The translations under genes were made by a program, and so were the position numbers. Below, in pieces: positions 24,305-31,473 of a stretch of 64,000 nt of DNA; positions within the stretch are counted from its first letter, which is position 1; each line of letters starts with the position of its first letter. Below the pieces are notes generated by a model. It searched no databases and was not told the origin of the DNA. It was given only the letters and a program-made list of their open reading frames with translations. This DNA comes from Kineothrix alysoides (lineage in GTDB: Bacteria; Bacillota; Clostridia; Lachnospirales; Lachnospiraceae): contig NZ_JPNB01000001.1 in the NCBI RefSeq assembly GCF_000732725.1, positions 2,108,001-2,172,000 on the forward strand. The letters run 5' to 3'.

Positions 24305-25464
24305 AATCTTTTCAATGCCTGACGCAATATCTCCCTCGGACAGGCGACGTTGATTCTTTCAAACCCCTCTCCCGGCTCCCCGAACATAGTTCCCGCATCC
24401 AGCCAAAGCCCCGCTTTATTGACAATCAACTCTCTCTTTTCTCCTTCCGTAAGCCCAAGCTCCCTGAAATCCAGCCAGACGAGATAAGTTCCCTCAGCCT
24501 CTATCAACTTTATCTGCGGAATTTTCTCGCATAGATAATTACGGACAAATTCAATATTTCCCCTCAGATACTCCATAAGCTGCCTATGCCACTCCTCTCC
24601 GTACCGATAGGCTGCTTCACAGGCAGTAAGTCCGAGCGTATTCAACTGGCTGTAGCCGGAAGCTACTATCTGGGCTTTGAATCTGTGCCTTATCTGGGTA
24701 TTTGCTATCAATATATTGGAAATCTGCAGCCCCGCCAGATTAAAGGTCTTACTTGGTGAGGTGCAAATGATAGTTCTGTTTTTCAATTCCTCGCTTAAGC
24801 TTGAAAAAACAATGTGCTTTCCGTGGAAAACGAAGTCCTGATGAATCTCATCGCTTACCACGAGAATATTTCTTCGAATGCAGATTTCTCCCAGTTTCTC
24901 AAGCTCTTCCCTGCTCCAAACTCTTCCTACCGGATTGTGAGGGCTGCATAAGACAAAAAGCTTCACGTTATACTCCTTCGCTTTTCTCTCGAAGTCCTCC
25001 AAATCCATATGATATTTTCCATCCTCTCCAAGAGAAAGGGGATTGTCGATCATTTTCCTGCGGTTGCTCTCGATAGTCTCCCGAAACGGATAATATACCG
25101 GCTGCTGGATCATTACTGCATCCCCTTCTTCCGTAAAGGCTTGTATCGCCATAGCTATCGCGTATACCACCCCCGGAGTTTTTATCAGCCACTTTCTTTC
25201 GATACTCCAATTATGCTTTTTTTCCATCCAGCCTTTCAGTGCTTCGAAATATTCCTCCCCTACCTCGGTATATCCGAAAATACCATGGGCTGTTCTTTCC
25301 TGAATGGCCGACAGCACCTTTCCGGGAACCCTGAAATCCATATCTGCTACCCATAAGGGCAGGACTCCATCCGGCATTCCTCTTTGCTTCCCGAAATCAT
25401 ATTTTATACTGCAGGTGTTTCTGCGCTCGATAATTTCATCGAAGTTAATATTCGTTTCACTCAT
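24289..25464 (-). CDS. MalY/PatB-type PLP enzyme (probable cystathionine beta-lyase / cysteine-S-conjugate lyase)
   Basis: A 391-residue fold-type I aminotransferase-like enzyme. It opens NFDEIIERRNTCSIKYD, as MalY/PatB proteins do. Other marks are LWVADMDF, HNPVGRVW, VVSDEIHQDFVF and the PLP-binding Lys in CTSPSKTFNLAGL, with FERINVACPREIL near the C-terminus. The family cleaves C-S bonds of cystathionine and other cysteine conjugates to give thiol, pyruvate and ammonia. Its gene overlaps the MetB-type gene by 8 bp, and together they form a transsulfuration pair. Beta-lyase activity would also suit processing of S-conjugates imported by the nearby ABC system. Confidence 0.88.
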   Translation of the reverse strand: MSETNINFDEIIERRNTCSIKYDFGKQRGMPDGVLPLWVADMDFRVPGKVLSAIQERTAHGIFGYTEVGEEYFEALKGWMEKKHNWSIERKWLIKTPGVVYAIAMAIQAFTEEGDAVMIQQPVYYPFRETIESNRRKMIDNPLSLGEDGKYHMDLEDFERKAKEYNVKLFVLCSPHNPVGRVWSREELEKLGEICIRRNILVVSDEIHQDFVFHGKHIVFSSLSEELKNRTIICTSPSKTFNLAGLQISNILIANTQIRHRFKAQIVASGYSQLNTLGLTACEAAYRYGEEWHRQLMEYLRGNIEFVRNYLCEKIPQIKLIEAEGTYLVWLDFRELGLTEGEKRELIVNKAGLWLDAGTMFGEPGEGFERINVACPREILRQALKRLEAAV

Positions 25465-26626
25465 AGAATACTCTCTCCAGTTCCTTTATTAAATCTTCTT
25501 CATCTTCAATCCCCACCGACAGTCTAAGTACCCTATCGGTAATTCCGTTTGCCGCCAATGTCTCCTTCGGCACATCCGCATGTGTCTGGGTAATCGGATA
25601 AGTAACAAGAGTCTCCACACCGCCGAGGCTTTCTGCAAACTGTATCAGACGAACCTTCTTCAATATCTCCAAAGCAAGCTCCTTTGTCTCCACCTCAAAG
25701 GTGACCATGCAGCCGAAGCCCCCCGCCTGCCCTTTGCATATTTCGAAACCGGGATTTTCCGGTATTCCCGGATAATAAACCTTCGTTACCCTTTTCTGAC
25801 AGAGAAGCCACTCTACAATTCTTCCCGTATTCTTGGATGCTCTTTCCATTCTTATCGCCAGCGTCTTGATTCCTCGCAGAATCAGCCAGCTATCGAAGGG
25901 TGCCAGACCGGAACCTACCGTCTTAATGATAAATCTGAGCCTCTGGGCGATTTCTTCCGAAGAGGTCACAAGAAAACCTGCGAGGGTATCGTTATGTCCC
26001 CCCAGATATTTGGTTCCGCTGTGTACCACCACATGAGCTCCAAGCCTCAGGGGATTCTGAAAATAGGGCGTCAAAAATGTGTTATCCACAATGAGCAGAA
26101 GCTTATTTTTTTCCGCAATCTTCGCCAGTTTTCGAATATCGATAACATTCATCATCGGGTTGGTGGGTGTCTCGATAAAAATAGCCTTCGTCCTTTCATT
26201 CACCAGCTTTTCAAAAGCCTTACCATATTCATCACCGCTCAAAGCTTGCGAGCAGTTGACATGAGTAAATTCGATTCCGTTTTTCTTGCTGATATTATTG
26301 AAAAGGCGAATACTCCCGCCGTAAAGATCGCAGTCCGTTATGATGTGGTCTCCCGGTTCAAATAATTCGAACAGTGCGGTAATCGCCGCCATACCGCTGG
26401 AAAAAGCCAGCGCATCTATTCCGTTTTCCAAAGAAGCAACTACTTTTTCAAGCTGCTCTCTCGTAGGATTCTGCAAACGGCTATAATCGTAGCCTGTACT
26501 TTCACCTACCGCTTGATGGGCAAAGGTAGCCGTTTGATAAATCGGAAAACTAATCGCTCCCGAGGTATCGGGGGAGGATGTCAACCCGTTCCCATATAAA
26601 CATTTTGTCGATATGCCATATTCCAT
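25457..26626 (-). CDS. Cystathionine gamma-synthase / gamma-lyase family enzyme
   Basis: A 389-residue PLP enzyme of the Cys/Met metabolism family. It shows ISFPIYQTATFAH, YDYSRLQNPTREQLE, FSSGMAAITALF and the PLP Lys in VVHSGTKYLGGHND, then SLGGVETLVTYP and GLSVGIED-type terminal motifs. Members make cystathionine from O-acyl-homoserine or split it to cysteine; MetB-like synthase is the more likely role beside a beta-lyase. The ATG at 26626 follows GGAGAA; an in-frame start further upstream would run into a 161-bp inverted-repeat element. The gene overlaps the lyase by 8 bp. Confidence 0.88.
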   Translation of the reverse strand: MEYGISTKCLYGNGLTSSPDTSGAISFPIYQTATFAHQAVGESTGYDYSRLQNPTREQLEKVVASLENGIDALAFSSGMAAITALFELFEPGDHIITDCDLYGGSIRLFNNISKKNGIEFTHVNCSQALSGDEYGKAFEKLVNERTKAIFIETPTNPMMNVIDIRKLAKIAEKNKLLLIVDNTFLTPYFQNPLRLGAHVVVHSGTKYLGGHNDTLAGFLVTSSEEIAQRLRFIIKTVGSGLAPFDSWLILRGIKTLAIRMERASKNTGRIVEWLLCQKRVTKVYYPGIPENPGFEICKGQAGGFGCMVTFEVETKELALEILKKVRLIQFAESLGGVETLVTYPITQTHADVPKETLAANGITDRVLRLSVGIEDEEDLIKELERVFYE

Positions 26627-26646
26627 ATTTCTTCTCCGTTTTCCCA

Positions 26647-26807
26647 GTATAATCAGCATTAAATGCCTTAATGTTTGGTGCAGAATATTTTTCTGAGAGT
26701 GCTGTTCCACAAACGCAGGCGTAGCGGTGGCTACGTCGAGGCTTGGGGAATAGTGCTATCTGGAAAATAGGCAAGCAAAACATAAGGTTATTTAGTGCTG
26801 ATTATAC
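26647..26807. repeat. 161-bp MITE-like element with long terminal inverted repeats
   Basis: The ends are perfect 12-bp inverted repeats, GTATAATCAGCA and TGCTGATTATAC. The match continues imperfectly for about 20 more bases each side (TTAAATGCCTTAATGTTT against CTAAATAACCTTATGTTT). The centre holds a CGTAGC/GCTACG hairpin. There is no coding gene. It fills the space between the HD gene stop (26814) and the MetB-type gene start (26626). It could be a miniature transposable element or a large RNA hairpin in the leader. Confidence 0.65.
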
Positions 26808-26813
26808 TCGTTA

Positions 26814-27359
26814 CTAATCTCTGAAAGTTTTCAGAGCATCTATCGTCTCTTCTATCAGCTTATCCAGCTCCCAGCCTAACATATCCGCTCCCGCTTGAAT
26901 CACTTCTCTGGAGCAGGCTGCGGCAAAGCCCTTGCTTTTGAATTTCTTTTTTACCGACTTCACTTCCAGATCCTGGACGCTTTTGGAAGGCCGCATGAGC
27001 ACTACTGCTCCGATGAGACCGCTCAATTCGTCTACCGCATACAGCATCTTCTCCATTTCGTGCTCCGGCTTTATATCTACCGTAATACCATAACCATGAC
27101 TCGCAGTCGCTCGAATCAGCCGCTCTTCGAGACCGGCCTCCCGCATGATTTCCTGAGACTTGATGCAGTGCTCATCCGGATAGCGCTCGAAATCCAAATC
27201 GTGCAAAAGTCCCACATTTCCCCAGAAGTCCTCTTCTTCCGCATACCCCAGTTTACGTGCGAAATACTTCATCACACCCTCAAGGATTACCGCATGCTCC
27301 AAATGAAACTCATCTTTATTATATTCCGTCAATAAATTCCAAGCTTCTTCTCTCGTCAT
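26814..27359 (-). CDS. HD-domain protein (YfbR/HDIG-like hydrolase)
   Basis: A 181-residue HD-superfamily protein. It has EFHLEHAVILEGVMKYFARKL with the first metal-binding His, GLLHDLDFERYPDEHC with the HD dyad and a further His, IRATASHGYGITVD, and a late MEKMLYAVDELSGLIGA with the final Asp. This pattern matches the HD/HDIG phosphohydrolase group often annotated as hydrolase of unknown substrate. The ATG at 27359 starts the domain (MTREEAWNLLTEYNKDE) and follows GGGG; the frame extends upstream into the LysR gene end. It lies between the regulator and the transsulfuration genes. Confidence 0.8.
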   Translation of the reverse strand: MTREEAWNLLTEYNKDEFHLEHAVILEGVMKYFARKLGYAEEEDFWGNVGLLHDLDFERYPDEHCIKSQEIMREAGLEERLIRATASHGYGITVDIKPEHEMEKMLYAVDELSGLIGAVVLMRPSKSVQDLEVKSVKKKFKSKGFAAACSREVIQAGADMLGWELDKLIEETIDALKTFRD

Positions 27360-27442
27360 TTTTATACCCCATGTCCACTTTGGCGGACTCAATATCAAAT
27401 AGTTGCAAGCGCTTTTCTTCCGCCGTTTTCTATCGCCTTGAA

Positions 27443-28351
27443 TCAAAGCACATTTTTCTCATATTTTTTTAATTCTTCTATATATTTAAGGGCGAGGATA
27501 CTTAAAGGCATCTTTTTCTTCTTGATATATCCAATTTTCATCTTATCATCCGTCTTGAGAGGGATCGCCCTATATTCGTTATTATAAAGATCCTCGCATA
27601 TGATTCCCGAACACAAGGTATACCCGTTAAGTCCGATCATGAGATTAAGCATAGTTGCCCTGTCATTGGCCTTTATAATCTGTTTATATTCGTAAGTACT
27701 GAACACTTCCTCCGCCAAATAAAAAGAATTATTATTTCCCTGTTCAAAGGACAGGCAGGGATATTTCTTCAAATCCTCGAAATCTATTTCCTTTTTATCG
27801 GCCAGAGGATTACCCTTCCATACAAACACATAGATTCCGCACTGAAACAAGTCTACGAATTCCAATTCCTGATCGATGAATATTTTTTCCAGCGCCTTGG
27901 AGTTAAAGTCATTCAAGTATAAAATGCCTAACTCGCTCTTTTGATTTCTCACATTCTCGATCACTTCATAGGTCTTTGTCTCCCGTACTGCGAATTCATA
28001 ATCATCCATTCCGAATTCCTTCGCCATCTCGATAAACGCCTGAACGGCAAAGGTATAATGCTGCATGGATACACTGAATTTCTTCTTGAATCTCTCCCTC
28101 TGGATGAACCGTTCTTCCATCTGTCTGTATTGCTCTATCATCTGCCTTGCATAACCGAGGAATTCCTCCCCCTCGAGAGTGATAACGATTCCCCGGTTTG
28201 AACGCAGAAATATTTGTAAGCCGATTTCATTTTCCAAGTCCCGTATGGTACTGGATAGGCTGGGCTGTGTGATAAATAGCTGGGCAGCCGCCTTGTTCAT
28301 GGATTTTTCATTCGCGATGCAGACCGCATAACGAAGCTGCTGCAATGTCAT
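27443..28351 (-). CDS. LysR-family transcriptional regulator (sulfur metabolism candidate)
   Basis: A 302-residue LysR-type protein. The winged HTH is at the start: MTLQQLRYAVCIANEKSMNKAA, then LFITQPSLSSTIRDLENEIG and FLRSNRGIVITLEGEEFL. The effector domain (about 90-300) has a periplasmic-binding-like fold, with LGILYLNDFN and NGYTLCSGIICEDLYNNEYRAIPL. Relatives include CysB/CysL/YtlI and CmbR-type regulators that respond to sulfur metabolites. It sits between the MetY gene and the transsulfuration genes. Identical dyads upstream of metY and of the transferase operon are good candidates for its operators. Confidence 0.87.
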   Translation of the reverse strand: MTLQQLRYAVCIANEKSMNKAAAQLFITQPSLSSTIRDLENEIGLQIFLRSNRGIVITLEGEEFLGYARQMIEQYRQMEERFIQRERFKKKFSVSMQHYTFAVQAFIEMAKEFGMDDYEFAVRETKTYEVIENVRNQKSELGILYLNDFNSKALEKIFIDQELEFVDLFQCGIYVFVWKGNPLADKKEIDFEDLKKYPCLSFEQGNNNSFYLAEEVFSTYEYKQIIKANDRATMLNLMIGLNGYTLCSGIICEDLYNNEYRAIPLKTDDKMKIGYIKKKKMPLSILALKYIEELKKYEKNVL

Positions 28352-28532
28352 ATTTTCTTTCCTCCATTATAAATAAGTAAAGAACTCTCATATGAGTAAG
28401 GAACTCTCATCCTTCCATGTGATGTATTCGATTCCTGCCGTACAACACCTCTATCAATCCCAGCCAAATAAGAGCTTACTTACAGGTCGCAAATCCTCAG
28501 CAAATACCATCCTCAGATAGCTCCTATTCCTT

Positions 28533-29840
28533 TTATAGAACCGCCTTAAAAGCTTCGTCTAAGTCCTCGATAATATCGGCCGCATTTTCCGTGCCTATGG
28601 AAAGTCTGATCGTATTCGGTGCAATACCCGATGCCTCCAGCTCTTCCTCCGTCATCTGGGAATGAGTGGTGGATGCCGGATGAATCACTAAGGATTTTAC
28701 GTCAGCCACATTTGCCAGTAAGGAGAACAGTTCAAGTTGATCGATAAAATCCTTCGCCTTCTGCGCATCTCCCTTGATTTCAAAGGTAAAAATAGATCCG
28801 CCGCCGTTCGGGAAGTATTTCGCATACAGAGCTTTCTGTTCCAGGTCCTGCGATACCGCCGGATGATGTACTTTTTCTACCTGCGGATGAGCGTTCAAAT
28901 ACTCTATCACCTTCAAGGAATTCTCCACATGGCGCTCTACGCGAAGCGACAATGTTTCCAGGCCTTGTAAAAAGAAGAATGCGTGGAAAGGAGATAAGGA
29001 GGCCCCTGTATCACGAAGCAATATCGCTCTGATTTTCGTCACATACGCAGCCGCTCCTACTGCCTTCGTAAAGCTTATGCCGTGATAGCTGGGGTTGGGC
29101 TCTGTAAGAGAAGCGAATTTGCCGGAAGCCTCCCAGTCGAATTTGCCGCTGTCTATTATGACACCTCCGATAGTGGTGCCGTGGCCTCCGATGAACTTTG
29201 TGGCGGAATGTATCACGATGTCTGCCCCGTATTCAATAGGTCTTACTAAATAAGGTGTTGCAAAAGTATTGTCCACAAGAAGCGGAATCTTATGCGCATG
29301 AGCAATTCCCGCAATCTTCTCGATATCTACCACATCGGAATTGGGATTGCCCAAGGTCTCGATAAAAATTAATTTTGTATTCTCTTTTACAGCACTTTCC
29401 AACTCTTCATAGTTGAAAGGATCGGCAAAGGTCGTTGTAATACCGTACTGAGGCAGGGTATGAGCCAGCAGATTATAGGTGCCTCCGTAAATATTCTTCG
29501 CGGATACCACATGGTCACCGTTTTGCGCGATATTTTCAATGGCATAGCTAACGGCTGCTGCCCCCGATGCAACCGCTAAAGCAGCGACTCCGCCCTCCAG
29601 CGCTGCTATTCTGCGCTCGAACACATCCTGCGTGGGATTGGTCAGCCTTCCATAAATATATCCCGCATCTGTCAGTCCGAATCTAGCGGCAGCATGCTCG
29701 CTGTTATGAAATACATAGGAAGAGGTCTGGTAGATTGGAACCGCTCTCGCATCCGTAACTGCATCCGGAGTCTCTTGTCCCACATGTAACTGCAAGGTTT
29801 CAAATTTAAAATTTCTTTCTTCTCTCGTTTTCTTAGCCAT
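28533..29840 (-). CDS. metY: O-acetylhomoserine sulfhydrylase
   Basis: A 435-residue PLP enzyme, the longer MetY form of the Cys/Met family (MetB types are about 390). Features are RNFKFETLQLHVGQE, PIYQTSSYVFHNSEHAA, YIYGRLTNPTQDVFERR and the PLP Lys in IVIHSATKFIGGHGT, with an extra insertion, LRDTGASLSPFHAFFFLQGL, and the terminal RLSIGTENAADIIEDLDEAF. It converts O-acetylhomoserine plus sulfide to homocysteine and so feeds methionine synthesis directly. AGGAGGATATAGAA precedes the ATG. It is alone in its transcript and carries a dyad at about -66, typical of LysR activation. No SAM riboswitch is visible. Confidence 0.92.
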   Translation of the reverse strand: MAKKTREERNFKFETLQLHVGQETPDAVTDARAVPIYQTSSYVFHNSEHAAARFGLTDAGYIYGRLTNPTQDVFERRIAALEGGVAALAVASGAAAVSYAIENIAQNGDHVVSAKNIYGGTYNLLAHTLPQYGITTTFADPFNYEELESAVKENTKLIFIETLGNPNSDVVDIEKIAGIAHAHKIPLLVDNTFATPYLVRPIEYGADIVIHSATKFIGGHGTTIGGVIIDSGKFDWEASGKFASLTEPNPSYHGISFTKAVGAAAYVTKIRAILLRDTGASLSPFHAFFFLQGLETLSLRVERHVENSLKVIEYLNAHPQVEKVHHPAVSQDLEQKALYAKYFPNGGGSIFTFEIKGDAQKAKDFIDQLELFSLLANVADVKSLVIHPASTTHSQMTEEELEASGIAPNTIRLSIGTENAADIIEDLDEAFKAVL

Positions 29841-29924
29841 TTCTATATCCTCCTGATATTTTTAATATTGCCCAACGGCATCCCGCATTACTTGAGACGC
29901 TCGGTTTTTAGCTTCTTAAGTAAC

Positions 29925-29992
29925 ATTATACTTATCCTGCAGTTCAAGTGTTAATATTTAAAAACATCATCCGGTTATAGGTTTTTCCTATA
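29925..29992 (-). promoter_or_regulatory. metY promoter with LysR-type operator dyad
   Basis: On the minus strand a perfect -10 TATAAT (29925-29930) has only a poor -35 (TAACAC at 17 bp). The palindrome TATAGG-TTTTT-CCTATA (29976-29992) is centred about 66 bp before the likely start point, the classic recognition site position for LysR regulators. Confidence 0.6.
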
Positions 29993-30031
29993 GCAGCATT
30001 ATATATCCTTTTGCTGTTATAGGCAAGCAAT

Positions 30032-30068
30032 AAAAATGCGGCCATCCTATAACAAGAGGCCGCATTTT
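30032..30068 (-). terminator. Terminator of the Asp/Tyr-rich lipoprotein gene
   Basis: The perfect 11-bp stem AAAATGCGGCC/GGCCGCATTTT, read on the minus strand, is followed by TTATTGC. It starts 39 bp after the lipoprotein stop. Confidence 0.85.
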
Positions 30069-30106
30069 ATCATCTACCATTCACTTATAAATAATTATAT
30101 CGCATA

Positions 30107-31222
30107 TTAATAATCGTAGTCATCATAGGAATAATCGTCATAGGAATAATCATCACTATAATCATATCCGTCATAATAATCAACGTCGTCGGAATAATCA
30201 TCATTATAATCATATCCGTCATAATAATCAACGTCGTCGGAATAATCACCGGGGTCGCTGTAAGGATCATAATCGTAATAATCATAGTAGTCGCCCGGAT
30301 CGCTGTAGGGATCATAATCATAATAATAATCATAATTGTCATAGTAATCCTCAGCATACCAGTCTCCATATTCGTCATAGAAGCTCCAGTCGCCTGCATC
30401 ATCCCAGTCCCAGCTCCACCAGCCGTCGTCCAGATAATAATCCCAATCCGGCTCATAGAATATCGAATCATACATGGTATAATCGAAATCAGAATACCAG
30501 CTATAATAATAATAAGGCGGATATACCCATTCCGCTACCGGAACATAAGTTTTTTGCGCTGCCTTGGCCGGCGCCGCGTTAGGATATTTCGTTTCATAGA
30601 CCGCCGTTTTCTTCCCAGTATCCACAGATTTGGGCGCAAGTACATTTATGGATGAAAATACGTTGGTAATAAGGCTTATGTCATTATCTGTACACTCCGG
30701 TGCAAATGCTGCATCCATCATATACAAAGACGAATTGACAATTGCAGTGGCGAAAAGACCCTGTATCTCACTTCTCTCCTCATCCACCATGGAATACAGG
30801 CAATGCTTCGCACGTGCTCCGAAAAGGACTCCGTCCTTAACCTCTTCCGGCACAGCATTGTTCGCTTCCAAAATCTGCGGAATCAGCGTTGCCGTCTCCC
30901 CCAGATTCTGAATGCCCGGCACGAAGGAAACGCCCACATATGCCATCCCATTGGGTGAAGATACTGTGATACTATCGCCGGTATCCTCAATCACACAGTC
31001 TTCATTCACAAGCATTTCCAGCATCAGATTCTGGCTTTGATACAGCTCTGTAACCTCCGTGGAAATACTTTCCGCTGCCACCTCAAGTCCTTTTGCTTCT
31101 ACCTCTGCGGTCTCTTCTAATACCGCCGCCTTCGCCTCCGCTGCACTATCCCCGCAGCCGGCAAAAAGCAAAAGGGTTCCTACCGTCATCCATAGAAGCA
31201 ATGTCTCTTTTTTTCTCTTCAT
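30107..31222 (-). CDS. Lipoprotein with an Asp/Tyr-rich repetitive C-terminal tail
   Basis: A 371-residue protein. It has a signal peptide with the lipobox LLLFAGCGDS. The central part (about 40-215) is a folded domain of unknown family with VTVSSPNGMAYVGVSFVPG-like strands. The last 135 residues or so are extremely rich in Tyr, Asp, Gly and Ser, for example DYYDGYDYSDDYSYDDYSYD, with Trp clusters at the start of the tail. At DNA level part of the tail is a perfect-looking 48-bp duplication. The tail is strongly acidic and could bind cations or cell wall, but that is a guess. The gene is monocistronic. Confidence 0.75.
   Translation of the reverse strand: MKRKKETLLLWMTVGTLLLFAGCGDSAAEAKAAVLEETAEVEAKGLEVAAESISTEVTELYQSQNLMLEMLVNEDCVIEDTGDSITVSSPNGMAYVGVSFVPGIQNLGETATLIPQILEANNAVPEEVKDGVLFGARAKHCLYSMVDEERSEIQGLFATAIVNSSLYMMDAAFAPECTDNDISLITNVFSSINVLAPKSVDTGKKTAVYETKYPNAAPAKAAQKTYVPVAEWVYPPYYYYSWYSDFDYTMYDSIFYEPDWDYYLDDGWWSWDWDDAGDWSFYDEYGDWYAEDYYDNYDYYYDYDPYSDPGDYYDYYDYDPYSDPGDYSDDVDYYDGYDYNDDYSDDVDYYDGYDYSDDYSYDDYSYDDYDY
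30145..30240. repeat. Two 48-bp tandem repeats inside the lipoprotein tail
   Basis: Copies at 30145-30192 and 30193-30240 differ at a single position (CACTATAAT against CATTATAAT). Each encodes 16 residues of the Asp/Tyr tail. Shorter related copies of GATCGCTGTAGGGATCATAA follow near 30245-30330, so the tail length probably varies between strains. Confidence 0.8.
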
Positions 31223-31269
31223 TTTTCTCTCCTCCCTCAGTCATTTCGTGGACATTTGTAGGATTTTTC

Positions 31270-31356
31270 TGAACAAAAGTGTGCTTCGCACACTCTCACG
31301 ACCAAATACTTTGGCAGCAAAGCTTTTGCTCCGCGCGCATAGATGCGCATCCATTC
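31270..31356. repeat. Dispersed intergenic repeat, full copy
   Basis: 87 bp with three consecutive palindromes: GTGTGC-TTC-GCACAC, CCAAA-TA-CTTTGG and GCGCAT-AG-ATGCGC. Related copies are at 52360-52435 and, shortened, at 8047-8100. It resembles REP/BIME-like or small mobile palindromic units. Confidence 0.6.
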
Positions 31357-31391
31357 TTTCTGTAATAGGCGCACTTTCCCATTACGAACAA

Positions 31392-31454
31392 AATAATCCA
31401 CCATATCATTATGATACGATGGATTATTATTATTTCATCCCCCCATTTTGGGGG
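31392..31454 (-). terminator. Tandem hairpins downstream of the LuxR-type regulator
   Basis: Two strong hairpins: CCCCC-ATTTT-GGGGG (31439-31454) and a long AATAATCCA.../...TGGATTATT stem (31392-31428). They lie 20-80 bp past the regulator stop and are T/A-rich on both sides, so they could terminate transcription in both directions. Confidence 0.65.
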
Positions 31455-31473
31455 TATTTATTTATTGGCAAAA

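Noticed and set aside
29841-30031. SAM riboswitch or T-box upstream of metY
   Set aside because: None of the conserved core elements of a SAM or T-box leader are visible. The region is explained by a LysR-type dyad, a promoter and a ribosome binding site.
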